From assembly GCF_009760405.1 (NCBI RefSeq), contig NZ_WRPP01000002.1, forward strand, positions 806,001-870,000: a DNA stretch of 64,000 bases. The letters run 5' to 3'. The stretch comes from Nocardia terrae (lineage in GTDB: Bacteria > Actinomycetota > Actinomycetes > Mycobacteriales > Mycobacteriaceae). Both the position numbers and the translations under genes were made by a program. A model generated the notes under the pieces. It made no database searches. It was not told the DNA's origin and saw only the letters and a list, made by a program, of their open reading frames with translations. The number at the start of each line of letters is the position of its first letter. Position 1 is the stretch's first letter. Of the stretch, positions 37,243 to 47,373 are shown one piece after another.

Positions 37243-40200
37243 ATGACCGCGCCGCTGCTCGACTCGCGGCGCCACGACGCGGTGATCTTCGATATGGACG
37301 GCGTGGTGACCGACAGCGCCACCGTCCACGCGGCGGCCTGGAAGGAGATGTTCGACGACTTCCTGGCGCATCGCACGGCGCTGCCCGGCGAGGACCTGTC
37401 GCCCTTCACCACCGAGGACTACCTGCGCTGGGTGGACGGCGAACCCCGCTACCGGGGTGTCAGCGATTTCCTTGCCGCGCGGGGAATCTCGCTACCGGCC
37501 GGTGATCCCGCCGACGCCGACGACGCGGGCACGATCTGTGCGCTGGGCAACCGCAAGGATCACCTGTTCCTGGAACGCCTTGCCCGCGACGGCGTTCCGG
37601 CCTTCGAATCCACCGTGGCCCTGGTGCGCCGCCTGCAGGCGGCGGGAATCGGCGTCGCGGTGTTCTCCGCCAGCCGCAACTGCGCACAGGTGCTGCGCGC
37701 GGCCGGGATCGGCGATCTGTTCGCGGTGCGGGTGGACGGGATCGTCGCGGAGGAACTCGGATTGGCGGGCAAACCCGATCCGGCGATGCTGCTGGAGGCG
37801 GCTCGCCGCCTCGGCGCGCAGCCCGAGCGGACGGTGGTGGTCGAGGACGCCGAGGCCGGGGTGGCGGCCGGTCGGGCGGGCGGCTTCGGTCTGGTGATCG
37901 GCGTCGATCGGGGCGGGCACGGCGACCGGCTGGCCGCCCGCGGGGCCGATGTGGTCGTCCCGGATCTGGACCGGGTGCGCCTGCGCGACGGCTTCCGGCG
38001 GATGTCGGAGGTGCCGGATGCCACGGCGGCCCGGCTCGGGGATCTGCTCGACACCGGGAAAACCTCGGTGCTGCTCGATTTCGACGGCACCCTCTCGGCC
38101 ATCGTGCCCGATCCGGCCGCCGCGACCCTGGTGCCCGGCGGGGCCGCGGCCCTGGCGCGGCTGGCCTCGCGCTGCCCGGTCGCCATCGTGAGCGGTCGCG
38201 AACTGGCGGACCTGCGTGAGCGGGTGGACGTGGAGGGCCTGTGGTACGCCGGGTGCCACGGCTTCGAGCTGCTCGCTCCCGATGGCACGACCTATGTCCA
38301 CGACGCGGCCCCCGGCGCCGAGGCCGACCTCGCGGCCGCGGCCGGCGAACTGACGACATCCCTCGCCGCGATCGACGGAATACTGGTGGAGCACAAGCGC
38401 TTCGCGGTCGCCGTGCACTATCGGCGGGTCGCGCCGGACCGGGCCGGTGCGGTGATCGCCGCGGTGCACGAGCAAGCCCACCGGCGCCGGCTGCGGGTGA
38501 CCGGCGGGCGGAAGGTGGTGGAACTGCGCCCGGATGTCGACTGGGACAAGGGAACCGCGGTCGACTGGATTCTCGGGCACCTGATCACCCCGACGATGCC
38601 GGTCTACCTGGGTGACGATCTCACCGACGAGGATGCCTTCGACGCGGTGGAATCCGACGGCGTCTCGGTGGTGGTGCGCCACGACGAGAACGGCGATCGG
38701 CGCACCGCCGCGCGTTTCGCACTGAACGGGCCCGAGGGCGTGCGCACGTTCCTCGACGACCTGGCCGGGCTGCTCGCCGCCGAATCGGAAGGGGCCGTGT
38801 CGAATTCGTGGATCTACACGTTCGAGGGATACGACCCGGCGCACGAGCGGCTGCGGGAGGCGCTGTGCACGGTCGGTAACGGCTATCTGGCCACCCGAGG
38901 GGCCGCGCCGGAGACCGTGGCCGGGGAGCGGCACTACCCGGGTACGTATGTGGCGGGCGTCTACAACCGGCTCTTCGACGAGATCTCCGGGCGCACGGTC
39001 GACAACGAGAGCCTGGTGAACCTGCCCAACTGGCTGCCGATCACCTTCCGCATCGGCGACGTCGACTGGTTCGACATCGACGCCGTCGAATTGCTGTCCT
39101 ACCGGCAGGAATTCGATATGCGGCACGCGGTGCTGGTGCGTACCTTCCGTTTCCGCGACACCACCGGCCGCATCACCGCGGTGCGGCAACGCCGGTTCGC
39201 GGCCATGCACGCGCCGCACCTGTGCGCGCTCGAGGTCGCGGTGACGGCCGAGAACTGGGCGGGCACCGTGGTTTTCCGCTCCCTGGTGGACGGTGCGGTT
39301 CGGAACTCGGGTGTCGCGCGATACCGTGACCTGTCCGGCGTGCACCTCGAGCAGGTCGGCACCCGGGAACTGTCGGCGGAATCGGTGCTGATGGTGGTGC
39401 GCACCGGCCAGTCGCGCATTCCGGTGGCCACGGCAGCCCGCGGGACCCTGCACCGTGACGGCGTGAAGCTGTGCCCGGCCACCGAACTCGTCGAGTCGGC
39501 GGGCGCGATCGGGCACGATCACGGCGTCGCGCTCGCCGAGGGCGACACGGTCGTGCTGGAGAAGATCGCGGCAGTGGTCACCGGCCGCGATCATGCCGTC
39601 TCGGCTCCCGACGACGAGGCCGTGCGCTGTCTGCGGTCCGCCGGCGGGTTCGCCGAGCTGCTCGAAAGCCACACCGCCGCTTGGGAACACCTCTGGGATC
39701 TGTTGCGCATCGACTTCGGCGACGGTGACCACGCCACGCGGGTGATCCGCCTGCACCTGCTGCACCTGGTGCAGACCCTGTCGCCGCACACCGCCGATCT
39801 GGACGTCGGGGTGCCCGCGCGCGGACTGCACGGCGAGGCGTATCGCGGGCACGTCTTCTGGGACGAGCTGTTCGTCTACCCGGTACTCAACCCGCGCTTT
39901 CCCCGCCTCGCGCGCGGCCTGCTGCGCTACCGATACCGGCGCTTGCCCGAGGCCCGCCGGGCCGCGGTCGCGGCCGGTCTGGCCGGGGCGATGTTTCCGT
40001 GGCAGTCGGGTTCCGACGGCCGCGAGGAAAGCCAGCTGATGCACCTGAATCCGCTGTCGGGACACTGGAATCCGGATCCGAGCCCGCGCGCGCACCACAT
40101 CGGCAGCGCCGTCGCCTACAACGTCTGGCAGTACTACCAGGCGACCGGCGACATCGAATTCCTCACCGACTACGGGGCCGAGCTGATGGTGGAGATCGCC

Positions 40201-41229
40201 CGCTACTGGGCCGCCATGGCCGAATACGAGCCGCGCCACGATCGATTCCACCTGCGCGGGGTCATCGGGCCCGACGAATTCCACACCGGCTCGCCCAGCG
40301 CACCCGGGACCGGCATCGACGACAACGCCTACACCAATGTGATGGCGGTGTGGACGCTGCTGCGCGCCCGCGAGGCCCTCGATCGGCTCACTCCGCGGGT
40401 GCGCGCGGAACTGCTGGAGTCGCTGCGGGTTTCGCCCGCAGAACTCGCGCGCTGGGAGCATGTCGGCCGGCGCATGTTCGTGCCCTTCCACGACGGTGTG
40501 ATCAGCCAGTTCGACGGGTACGAGCAGCTGGCCGAACTGGACTGGGCAGGCTATCGGCTGCGCTACGGCGATATCCAGCGCCTGGATCGCATCCTCGAGG
40601 CGGAAGGCGATGACGTCAACCGCTATCGGGCCGCCAAGCAGGCCGACGTGCTGATGCTGTTCTACCTGTTCTCGGCCGACGAATTGCGCGAGGTGCTCGG
40701 CCGTCTGGGCTATGAACTGCCCGGCGAGACGATTCCGCGCACCATCGACTACTACTTGGCGCGGACCTCGCACGGGTCCACCCTCAGCGCCCTGGTGCAC
40801 GCCTGGGTGCTGGCCCGGGCCCATCGGGCGCAGGCCATGGACTTCTTCGGGCGGGTGCTCGACGCGGATGTCACCGACATTCAGGGCGGGACCACCGAGG
40901 AGGGAATTCACCTGGGCGCCATGGCCGGCAGCATCGATCTGATCCAGCGGTGCTTCACCGGTATGGAGATCCGGTCCGACCGCCTGATCTTCAACCCGTG
41001 CTGGCCGCAGGAGCTGGGGGAGTTGCGCTACTCGATCATCTACCGGGGTCACCGGCTCGCACTGCGGATCAGCGCCTCGGAGTTGGAGATCGCCGCCGAG
41101 CCGGGCGGCGCGGACCCGGTCGAGATCCACTACGACGGGTTCACCGAGATGCTGGCGGCCGGGGGCACGCTGCGCATGCCGTTGCGGGCCGATCGATCCA
41201 CCGTGGAAGCCGATCAGGACCGCAATTGA
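37243..41229 (+). CDS. otsB1: Fused HAD phosphatase / trehalose-6-phosphate phosphatase / GH65 protein
   Basis: The product has 1328 residues, one more than Rv2006 (OtsB1), a DosR-regulon member with the same three parts. Domain 1 (about 1-255) is a beta-phosphoglucomutase-like HAD ([11 protein letters not shown]). Domain 2 (about 270-510) is a trehalose-phosphatase HAD (LLDFDGTLS, Asp279; [14 protein letters not shown]). Domain 3 (about 530-1328) is a GH65 phosphorylase/trehalase-like (alpha/alpha)6 barrel with proposed acid Glu1012 in GPDEFHTG. It could degrade or recycle trehalose and interconvert glucose phosphates. The activity of the M. tuberculosis protein as a true OtsB is doubtful. 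ATG 37243 is used; GTG 37228 lies in the predicted -10. Confidence 0.95.
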   Translation: MTAPLLDSRRHDAVIFDMDGVVTDSATVHAAAWKEMFDDFLAHRTALPGEDLSPFTTEDYLRWVDGEPRYRGVSDFLAARGISLPAGDPADADDAGTICALGNRKDHLFLERLARDGVPAFESTVALVRRLQAAGIGVAVFSASRNCAQVLRAAGIGDLFAVRVDGIVAEELGLAGKPDPAMLLEAARRLGAQPERTVVVEDAEAGVAAGRAGGFGLVIGVDRGGHGDRLAARGADVVVPDLDRVRLRDGFRRMSEVPDATAARLGDLLDTGKTSVLLDFDGTLSAIVPDPAAATLVPGGAAALARLASRCPVAIVSGRELADLRERVDVEGLWYAGCHGFELLAPDGTTYVHDAAPGAEADLAAAAGELTTSLAAIDGILVEHKRFAVAVHYRRVAPDRAGAVIAAVHEQAHRRRLRVTGGRKVVELRPDVDWDKGTAVDWILGHLITPTMPVYLGDDLTDEDAFDAVESDGVSVVVRHDENGDRRTAARFALNGPEGVRTFLDDLAGLLAAESEGAVSNSWIYTFEGYDPAHERLREALCTVGNGYLATRGAAPETVAGERHYPGTYVAGVYNRLFDEISGRTVDNESLVNLPNWLPITFRIGDVDWFDIDAVELLSYRQEFDMRHAVLVRTFRFRDTTGRITAVRQRRFAAMHAPHLCALEVAVTAENWAGTVVFRSLVDGAVRNSGVARYRDLSGVHLEQVGTRELSAESVLMVVRTGQSRIPVATAARGTLHRDGVKLCPATELVESAGAIGHDHGVALAEGDTVVLEKIAAVVTGRDHAVSAPDDEAVRCLRSAGGFAELLESHTAAWEHLWDLLRIDFGDGDHATRVIRLHLLHLVQTLSPHTADLDVGVPARGLHGEAYRGHVFWDELFVYPVLNPRFPRLARGLLRYRYRRLPEARRAAVAAGLAGAMFPWQSGSDGREESQLMHLNPLSGHWNPDPSPRAHHIGSAVAYNVWQYYQATGDIEFLTDYGAELMVEIARYWAAMAEYEPRHDRFHLRGVIGPDEFHTGSPSAPGTGIDDNAYTNVMAVWTLLRAREALDRLTPRVRAELLESLRVSPAELARWEHVGRRMFVPFHDGVISQFDGYEQLAELDWAGYRLRYGDIQRLDRILEAEGDDVNRYRAAKQADVLMLFYLFSADELREVLGRLGYELPGETIPRTIDYYLARTSHGSTLSALVHAWVLARAHRAQAMDFFGRVLDADVTDIQGGTTEEGIHLGAMAGSIDLIQRCFTGMEIRSDRLIFNPCWPQELGELRYSIIYRGHRLALRISASELEIAAEPGGADPVEIHYDGFTEMLAAGGTLRMPLRADRSTVEADQDRN

Positions 41230-41420
41230 CCGACGCCCCAGCGCACCAGGCCGACCGCGACCGCCAGGTATTCGGCGAACGCGAGATAGACCAGGACCGC
41301 GCCGTACATCTGGGCCCAGGTGAAGAGGAAGTCGGTGGCCGCGGGAACCGCGACCACCATGGCCGCGCCGAGTGTCAGCGCCACGGTCGCCACGGTGTGT
41401 GTGGTTGCGGGAGATTCCAT
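41214..41420 (-). CDS. Small two-helix membrane protein
   Basis: The product has 68 residues with two hydrophobic helices (VATVALTLGAAMVVAVPAA and YGAVLVYLAFAEYLAVAVGL). It overlaps the otsB1 3' end by 16 bases on the opposite strand. A DosR-type box (41480) and a TCTGCT hexamer 23 bp beyond suggest it belongs to the dormancy set. Unknown function. Confidence 0.65.
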   Translation of the reverse strand: MESPATTHTVATVALTLGAAMVVAVPAATDFLFTWAQMYGAVLVYLAFAEYLAVAVGLVRWGVGQLRS

Positions 41421-41452
41421 GGCAGCAAGCCTTGTCGGGCGGCGCGGCGCTG

Positions 41453-41493
41453 AGCAGAGCCGATGTTCCCGATCCCGGTGGGACCAATGGCGG
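41453..41493 (-). promoter_or_regulatory. DosR-type box for the 68-residue membrane protein
   Basis: Minus strand: CCGCCATTGGTCCC (41493-41480), then TCTGCTCAGCGC, which resembles the ATGCTCAGTGCAC block of the second usp promoter at the same distance. Confidence 0.5.
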
Positions 41494-41530
41494 CCGAAGA
41501 TCCTCTCGCCCGGGCCCGAAACGGTCACCG

Positions 41531-41595
41531 AGGTCTTTGGTCCTCGCTCCGAGGACGATCGCCCGCAGTCGGGGCCGAGGCCGCGTTCCTACCGT
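41531..41595 (+). promoter_or_regulatory. Two DosR-type boxes and -10, third Usp
   Basis: AGGTCTTTGGTCCT (41531-41544) and a weaker AGGACGATCGCCCG (41552-41565) precede TACCGT, whose A is 26 bp beyond the second box. The following GAGAGGAC resembles the start region of the first nitroreductase. Confidence 0.6.
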
Positions 41596-41651
41596 GAGAG
41601 GACGGGCCCGAATCGGGCGCAGACGCTTTCACCACATTCCAGGAGCCCACC

Positions 41652-42587
41652 ATGACTGAGCAGGAATTCGACGATCCGCACCGGCTGGCCTCGGCGGCGG
41701 TGGTGGTCGGCGTGGACGGTTCGGAAGGATCGACTCGCGCCGTGCACTGGGCCGCGAACTACGCCGCCGACCGGCAGCGGCGGTTGCACCTCGTGCACGG
41801 GATGGACCTGGCGGCGATCAGTCGCGGTGTGGGGACCTACGCCGTGGCGACCCAGCCGATCGTCGACACCGTGAAGGCCAACGGCATTGCGGTGCTGGCG
41901 CGGGCGCGGCTGGCCGCAGGTGACTACGAGCCGCAGTTGTCGGTCACCTCCTGGGCATCACCGGATTCCGCCGCGCACGCGCTGATCGCCTCCAGCGCGA
42001 CCGCTTTCGCCGTGGTGATCGGCGCGGTCGGCGAGGCCGGGACGCTCTCGCACCTGGGCTCGACGCTGTTCGCGGTGGCCAGCCACGCGCGCGGCCCGGT
42101 GATCGTGGTGCGGCCGGACCCGAACGCGGGCAACGCGGTCCGGGGCTCCGGACCGGTCGTGGTCGGCGTGGACGGCAGCCGGGTCAGCGAGGCGGCCCTG
42201 GCCGCGGCGTTCGCGGAGGCTTCCGAACGCCGGTCGGGTCTGGTGGCCGTGCACGCGTGGAGCGATTGGGACACCGGGCAATTCGCCGGCGAGGTGGTGC
42301 CGGTGACGCGCGGCGATCTCGAGGGCGTCGAGTCGGCGGTGCTGGCCGAGCGGCTGGCGGGCTGGCAGGAGAAGTACCCCGACGTCGAGGTGACCCGTGA
42401 CGTCTGCGCGGCCGGACCCGCGGAGCGGTTGCGCGAACTGTCCGAGACCGCGCAGCTGGTCGTGGTCGGCAATCGCGGCCGCGGCGGGTTCCTCGGCCTG
42501 TTGCTCGGGTCCACCACGCACTCGCTGATCCAGCACGCGCACTGCCCGGTCATGGTCGTGCACGCCGAGGCCGAGGAGCCGAAATGA
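41652..42587 (+). CDS. Universal stress protein, tandem Usp domains
   Basis: The product has 311 residues. The second domain keeps the nucleotide loop (GNRGRGGFLGLLLGSTTHSL), while in the first domain the loop is changed (GAVGEAGTLSHLGSTLFAV), so one ATP site may be lost. ATG 41652 has AGGAG upstream. The phosphoketolase gene starts inside its stop codon (ATGA), so the two proteins are made in step. Confidence 0.92.
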   Translation: MTEQEFDDPHRLASAAVVVGVDGSEGSTRAVHWAANYAADRQRRLHLVHGMDLAAISRGVGTYAVATQPIVDTVKANGIAVLARARLAAGDYEPQLSVTSWASPDSAAHALIASSATAFAVVIGAVGEAGTLSHLGSTLFAVASHARGPVIVVRPDPNAGNAVRGSGPVVVGVDGSRVSEAALAAAFAEASERRSGLVAVHAWSDWDTGQFAGEVVPVTRGDLEGVESAVLAERLAGWQEKYPDVEVTRDVCAAGPAERLRELSETAQLVVVGNRGRGGFLGLLLGSTTHSLIQHAHCPVMVVHAEAEEPK

Positions 42588-44944
42588 CCAGGACGATGCC
42601 CGGTTCGCGGACCGGAATCCGCGATGACCTGGTCGATCTGGACGCGTGGTGGCGGGCCGCGAACTATCTGGCGGCCGGACAGATCTACCTGCTGGACAAT
42701 CCGCTGCTGAGTGAGAAGCTGCGGCCCGAACACATCAAGCAGCGGCTGATCGGGCACTGGGGAACCGTGCCCGGGGTGACCCTGACCTACGCCCACCTGA
42801 ACCGGGCCATCATGCGCACCGGGCAGGAGATGCTGTTCGTGCTCGGTCCCGGCCACGGTGCGGCGGCGCTCACCGCCGCGACCTGGCTCGAGGGCACCTA
42901 CTCGCTGCGGCATCCCGAGGTCGGCCAGAACCTGGCCGGAATGCGGGAGCTGTTCCGGCAGTTCTCGTTCCCGGGCGGCGTCCCCAGCCATGCCGCACCG
43001 CATCTGCCGGGCTCCATCCACGAGGGCGGCGAACTGGGCTACTCGCTCGCCCACGCCACCGGTGCGGCCCTGGACAACCCGAACCTGGTGGTGGCCTGCA
43101 TGATCGGTGACGGCGAGGCCGAAACCGGGCCGCTGTCCACCAGCTGGCACGGGTCGATGTTCCTGGACCGCATCACCGACGGCACCGTGCTGCCCATCCT
43201 GCACCTCAATGGCTACAAGATCGCGAATCCGACGCTGCTGGCGCGGATGTCGCGCGCCGAACTCGACGCCATGCTCACCGCGCAGGGCTGGGAGCCGATG
43301 TATGTCGAGGGCGACAATCCCGCGCAGGTACACGACCGCTACGCGAACGTCATGGACGAGGCGCTCGAACGCATCCGCGAGATCCGCGACCACGCCGAGC
43401 ACGGGCTCGGGCCGCGCGACCCCTGCCGCCCGATGATCGTGCTGGCGACCCCGAAGGGCTGGACCGGCCCGTTGATGGTGGACGGCGTGCGGGTCGAGGG
43501 CACCTTCCGGTCCCACCAGGTGCCGCTGACCGGTGTGCGGGAGAACCCGGAACACCTTGCGCAACTGGAGGACTGGCTGCGGTCCTATCGACCCGAGGAG
43601 CTCTTCGACGACGAAGGGCACCCCGTGGACCGGATCGCGCGCCTGCATCCCGAACACCTGCGCATGAGCGCCAATCGCGCCGCGCACGGCCACGACAGCG
43701 TGGATCTGCGCCTGCCGTGCCCGACCGACTACGCGATCGGATTCGCCTCGCCCGGAACCGAAGTCGCGGAGGCGACCCGCGTGCTGGGCGGCTACCTGCG
43801 TGACGCGTTGGTCGAGAATCCCCGCAATCTGCTGTTCTTCTCCCCGGACGAGCACACCTCGAACCGCTTGGACGCGGTGCTCGAGGTGACCGGCCGGCGG
43901 TGGCGGGAGCGCCGCATCGCGGGCGACGATCGGCTGACCCCCGACGGCCGGGTCTTCGAGGTGCTGTCGGAACACCTGTGCCAGGGCTGGCTCGAGGGCT
44001 ACCTGCTCACCGGACGCCACGGCGTGTTCTCCACCTACGAGGCCTTCGCCCACATCGTCGACTCGATGGTGGTGCAGCACGCCAAATGGCTGCACATGGC
44101 GGCCGAATTCCCTTGGCGGGAACCGATTCCCAGCCTCAACTATCTGATCACCTCGCACGTGTGGCGCCAGGACCACAATGGCGCGTCCCATCAGGACCCC
44201 GGCTTCATCGACCACGTGCTGAGCAAACGGCCCGAGGTCAGTCGGGTGTACCTGCCGCCGGACGCCAACTGCCTGCTGCACGTCTTCGACCACTGCCTGC
44301 GCAGCCGCGGCCGGGTCAATGTCGTGGTCGCCGGGAAACAGCCCGCGCTGCAGTACCTCGACGACGACGCGGCGCGGGTGCACTGCGAGCGAGGTCTGGG
44401 CGTGTGGCAGTGGGCGAGTTCGGATTCCGGGCGGCCCGCCGAAGTCGTGCTGGCCTGCGCGGGCGACGTCCCCACCCAGGAGACCCTCGCGGCGGTGACG
44501 CTGCTGCGGGAACTGGTGCCGGACTTGGCCGTTCGGGTCGTCAACGTCGTAGATCTGGCGCGATTGTTCCCGCCGGACCGTCACCCGCACGGCATCTCCG
44601 ACGAGGAATACCGCGGCGTGTTCACCGATGCCCCCGTGGTCTTCGCCTTCCACGGCTACCCCTGGCTCATCCACCGCATCGCCTACCGTCGGCCCGGCCA
44701 CGACAATATGCACGTCCACGGTTTCACCGACAACGGCACCACCACAACGCCTTTCAGCATGTGCGCGATGAACGGGATCGATCGCTTCAGCCTGGCGGCC
44801 GCCGCCCTGGCCGAGGTACCGCGACTGGCGGACCGGCGCGACGCGCTCGTCGGCGACCTCACCGCGCGCCGAGAGGCCGCCGAGGCGTACGCGCGCCGTC
44901 ACGGCATCGACGCACCGGAGGTCGCGGACTGGTCGTTCCGCTGA
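42584..44944 (+). CDS. xfp: Phosphoketolase (xylulose 5-P/fructose 6-P)
   Basis: This 786-residue ThDP enzyme splits xylulose 5-phosphate or fructose 6-phosphate with phosphate to give acetyl phosphate. Family marks are GPGHGAAALTAATWLEG, the ThDP segment GDGEAETGPLSTSWHG, ATPKGWTGP and SFPGGVPSHAAPHLPGSIHEGGELGY parts. It gives ATP and C2 units without oxygen, which fits the dormancy setting. Its translation is coupled to the Usp gene. Confidence 0.95.
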   Translation: MTRTMPGSRTGIRDDLVDLDAWWRAANYLAAGQIYLLDNPLLSEKLRPEHIKQRLIGHWGTVPGVTLTYAHLNRAIMRTGQEMLFVLGPGHGAAALTAATWLEGTYSLRHPEVGQNLAGMRELFRQFSFPGGVPSHAAPHLPGSIHEGGELGYSLAHATGAALDNPNLVVACMIGDGEAETGPLSTSWHGSMFLDRITDGTVLPILHLNGYKIANPTLLARMSRAELDAMLTAQGWEPMYVEGDNPAQVHDRYANVMDEALERIREIRDHAEHGLGPRDPCRPMIVLATPKGWTGPLMVDGVRVEGTFRSHQVPLTGVRENPEHLAQLEDWLRSYRPEELFDDEGHPVDRIARLHPEHLRMSANRAAHGHDSVDLRLPCPTDYAIGFASPGTEVAEATRVLGGYLRDALVENPRNLLFFSPDEHTSNRLDAVLEVTGRRWRERRIAGDDRLTPDGRVFEVLSEHLCQGWLEGYLLTGRHGVFSTYEAFAHIVDSMVVQHAKWLHMAAEFPWREPIPSLNYLITSHVWRQDHNGASHQDPGFIDHVLSKRPEVSRVYLPPDANCLLHVFDHCLRSRGRVNVVVAGKQPALQYLDDDAARVHCERGLGVWQWASSDSGRPAEVVLACAGDVPTQETLAAVTLLRELVPDLAVRVVNVVDLARLFPPDRHPHGISDEEYRGVFTDAPVVFAFHGYPWLIHRIAYRRPGHDNMHVHGFTDNGTTTTPFSMCAMNGIDRFSLAAAALAEVPRLADRRDALVGDLTARREAAEAYARRHGIDAPEVADWSFR

Positions 44945-44946
44945 GA

Positions 44947-45843
44947 TCAGTGGCGCAGGAACGCGTCGAACTCGGGCGCGGTGTCCGGCGGCAGCAGCGT
45001 GGCCAGATCGGCACGCAGGGTCGGGATCTCGGTGTGGAGGGCGGCGCGGGCGTGGGGTTCGAATGCGATCGTGCCCAGCGGCCCGCGCAACTGCCTGCTC
45101 CAGTACGCGGCCGCGGCGGCCGTCGGCACCCTGGTGAACAGGACGGCCAGCGCCCGCGGCGTGGTGGTGACGCCGCGCTCGCGCAAGCCGAGAAAGCCGC
45201 TGCGGACGGCCCGCGCCAGCGTGCGCAATGCCGCGTGATCCTGGGCGAGGGTCGTTGCGGAGAAGCCGGCGCGTTCCAGCGCCGCGCATATCGCGACCAC
45301 GAACACCGCGTGGGTCGCCAGCCAGTCGTCCATTCGGCCGGTGGTGGCGACCGTGAATCCCGCGTGCCGCAAGGACTCCGCGATCGCGTTCTCCTGTCCG
45401 CCACGCCGTTCCAGCGTCGTCGGCTGCTGCCGGATCTGGAGATAGTCGACGCCGCCATCGGGCCGCAGACGCCCGCCGACGCCGGGGAACCCGGCGAGCA
45501 TCCGTTCCCCGCCCAGCCGTGCGCGCAACCCTGACAGTCCGAGCGGGTAGTTGCACAACGTGACGACCTGCTCGAATTCGATGCACGACAGCTGTTCCGG
45601 AACGGAATCGATCTGGTCGCGCCGGACCGCCACCAGCACGGTGTCGTAGCGGCCCTCAGGAGCCTCGACCACCGTCACCGGTACCTCCAGCGACGCACCG
45701 GGGGAGTGCAAGGTGAGGTCGTGGCCCGCCAGCAGACTCAGTGTCCGGCCTCGCGCCAGCAGGTGCACCTCGGCACCGGTCGCGGCGAGCCGCCCGGCGT
45801 AGACGCGTCCGATCACCCCCGCGCCGATGACCAGTGTTCGCAT
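44947..45843 (-). CDS. Ketopantoate reductase (PanE/ApbA)-family protein
   Basis: The product has 298 residues. The Rossmann loop GAGVIGRVYAGRLAATGAEV is N-terminal and is followed by ARGRTLSLL; the C-terminal helical domain is present but divergent. The Lys/Asn/Glu set of genuine PanE is not clear to me, so a different 2-oxo acid or related substrate is possible. It is convergent with xfp (two-base gap) and divergent from the AraC regulator. Confidence 0.82.
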   Translation of the reverse strand: MRTLVIGAGVIGRVYAGRLAATGAEVHLLARGRTLSLLAGHDLTLHSPGASLEVPVTVVEAPEGRYDTVLVAVRRDQIDSVPEQLSCIEFEQVVTLCNYPLGLSGLRARLGGERMLAGFPGVGGRLRPDGGVDYLQIRQQPTTLERRGGQENAIAESLRHAGFTVATTGRMDDWLATHAVFVVAICAALERAGFSATTLAQDHAALRTLARAVRSGFLGLRERGVTTTPRALAVLFTRVPTAAAAAYWSRQLRGPLGTIAFEPHARAALHTEIPTLRADLATLLPPDTAPEFDAFLRH

Positions 45844-46147
45844 CGCCTCACCACATTCCGTGCCCGGTATCGGCGCGAAGCGTCACTGGAAATGCTCGCT
45901 CCGATTCCGCGAGGCTACCCGCCGCGCAGGGCAGTCGACGACCGGCGCGGCGGGCAGCACTCGGGGGTGCGGGGCATCCGGCTGTGGAGGGGTGGATGCC
46001 CGCGTTCCGGCTCGCGGAGCCAATGGCCGGTTCCTGCACGGTAATCGGTCCCGATGCCCGAGAATCGACTGCGCGTGCACGGATCCGGTTCGAACGTGCA
46101 CAGCTGTCGTCGTGGCGATCACGCCGTCGCAGTACCGGAGGTGGGAC

Positions 46148-47113
46148 GTGGGGACCCTGCTCGATACCGATGACATGCCTGCGCAGGACAGGCTCGCGGC
46201 CATCACGGAGGCGGTCCATGCCGCCGCGGCCCCGCACCATGTCATCGCCGAACCCGGGCAGCCGATTCGGGCGCGCTTCGAGGCCTGGGATTTCGGGGGC
46301 GCCGGGATCTACCGGATCGTGCGGTCGTCGGGTATCCGGATGGTGCGCACCGCGCCCCAGATCCGGCGCGGACCGTCGCCCGCCTTCGTCGTGGCGCTGC
46401 GTGAGCGCGGCGTCGCCTACCGCAACTGCGGCGAGGTCCAGGACCGGATCGAGCCGGGACAGTTGTTCGCGGTCGATATGAACGCGCCCTTCGATATCGG
46501 CTGGCGGCGCACGGGCGCGCACACCGCGCTCATGGTTCCGCTGGACGCACTGGCCATGTCGGCGGAAACCGTTCGCCGCGGTGTCGGGAACCTGCCCGCC
46601 AGTCCGCTGTACTCGGTGATGTCGGGATTCATCGCCTCCATGGTGGCGAGCGCGGACGAACTCGGGGCGGACGCGGCCGGACGCGAAATCGCCGCCGCCT
46701 GTACGGAAATGGTGCGTGCGCTGCTGGCGTCGGCCGTCGGGAAGGGCGCGGCCGACGGCGGTGCGATCCCCGCGGAGCTCCTGCTGACCCAGATCCGCGA
46801 GTACATCCGCGCCAATCTCGCCGATCCCGAGCTCGGCGCGGAATCGATCGCCCGCGCCCACAGCATCTCCCTGCGCCAGCTGTACAAGCTGTGCGCGAGC
46901 GCCGGCGTCAGCCTCGAACAGTCGATCATCGCGAATCGCCTGGAGCGGGTACGTGCCGAGCTGTCGAGTCCCGCCCACAGTCACCTGTCCATCGCGTCGG
47001 TGGCGGGGCGCTGGGGTTTTCGCGATCCCTCACACTTCGCCCGCCGCTTTCGTGCCGCGTACGGCATCACCCCGCGGGAGTGGCGGCAGGCGTCGGGGAC
47101 GGGCGCGCGCTGA
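46148..47113 (+). CDS. AraC-family transcriptional regulator
   Basis: The product has 321 residues. An N-terminal AraC-binding-like cupin domain (about 25-195) is followed by a two-HTH domain: LGAESIARAHSISLRQLYKLC and VAGRWGFRDPSHFARRFRAAYGITPREWR. GTG 46148 has GGAGG five bases upstream. The 304-bp gap before it (45844-46147) shows no gene or convincing site. Its targets are unknown; the divergent reductase is the nearest candidate. Confidence 0.9.
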   Translation: MGTLLDTDDMPAQDRLAAITEAVHAAAAPHHVIAEPGQPIRARFEAWDFGGAGIYRIVRSSGIRMVRTAPQIRRGPSPAFVVALRERGVAYRNCGEVQDRIEPGQLFAVDMNAPFDIGWRRTGAHTALMVPLDALAMSAETVRRGVGNLPASPLYSVMSGFIASMVASADELGADAAGREIAAACTEMVRALLASAVGKGAADGGAIPAELLLTQIREYIRANLADPELGAESIARAHSISLRQLYKLCASAGVSLEQSIIANRLERVRAELSSPAHSHLSIASVAGRWGFRDPSHFARRFRAAYGITPREWRQASGTGAR

Positions 47114-47127
47114 GATCCGGCGAGTCG

Positions 47128-47191
47128 AGGACATTGGGCGCCGCGGCGGGGTCTTCGGGCCCTGCCCGGCCGTCGTTCGCCGTGTGATCGT
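47128..47191 (+). promoter_or_regulatory. Two DosR-type boxes and -10 for the Met-rich peptide
   Basis: AGGACATTGGGCGC (47128-47141) resembles the usp boxes; GGGTCTTCGGGCCC (47149-47162) is a second, imperfect one. GATCGT follows, with A at 47187, 25 bp beyond the second box, the same spacing as elsewhere. Confidence 0.5.
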
Positions 47192-47234
47192 CGAATGCGT
47201 ACGGGAAGAACCGTGATTCGAGGAGTTGAGTTCG

Positions 47235-47339
47235 ATGGACATGAACAACATGGATATGTCGTCGCCGCTGATGCAGATGTGCCACACGATCATGATGTGG
47301 CTGCACCAGCAGGGCATCATGCCCCCGATGACGATGTGA
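47235..47339 (+). CDS. 34-residue methionine-rich peptide
   Basis: ATG 47235 with GAGGAG nine bases upstream opens a 34-codon frame. Methionines occupy positions 1, 3, 6, 8, 13, 15, 20, 21, 29, 32 and 34 (11 of 34); Cys16, His17 and His24 are also present. The start reads MDMNNMDMSSPLMQMC. The central part (residues 15-24) could form a short amphipathic helix. Met/Cys/His richness suggests binding of Cu(I) or another soft metal, or a small membrane-surface or redox-buffer peptide; this is inference. It is too short for ordinary gene finders. Two DosR-type boxes and a -10 lie upstream. I know of no named family. Confidence 0.6.
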   Translation: MDMNNMDMSSPLMQMCHTIMMWLHQQGIMPPMTM

Positions 47340-47373
47340 TCGCATCCCACCCGCAGTCTGCCGGATCCGGGCA

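Noticed and set aside
37492..41487. 1331-aa minus-strand ORF opposite otsB1
   Set aside because: Antisense shadow; His/Gln/Arg-rich with no motif, while the sense strand encodes three recognised domains.
41924..45586. 1220-aa minus-strand ORF across usp, xfp and the reductase
   Set aside because: Antisense of two clear genes, and out of frame with the true reductase.
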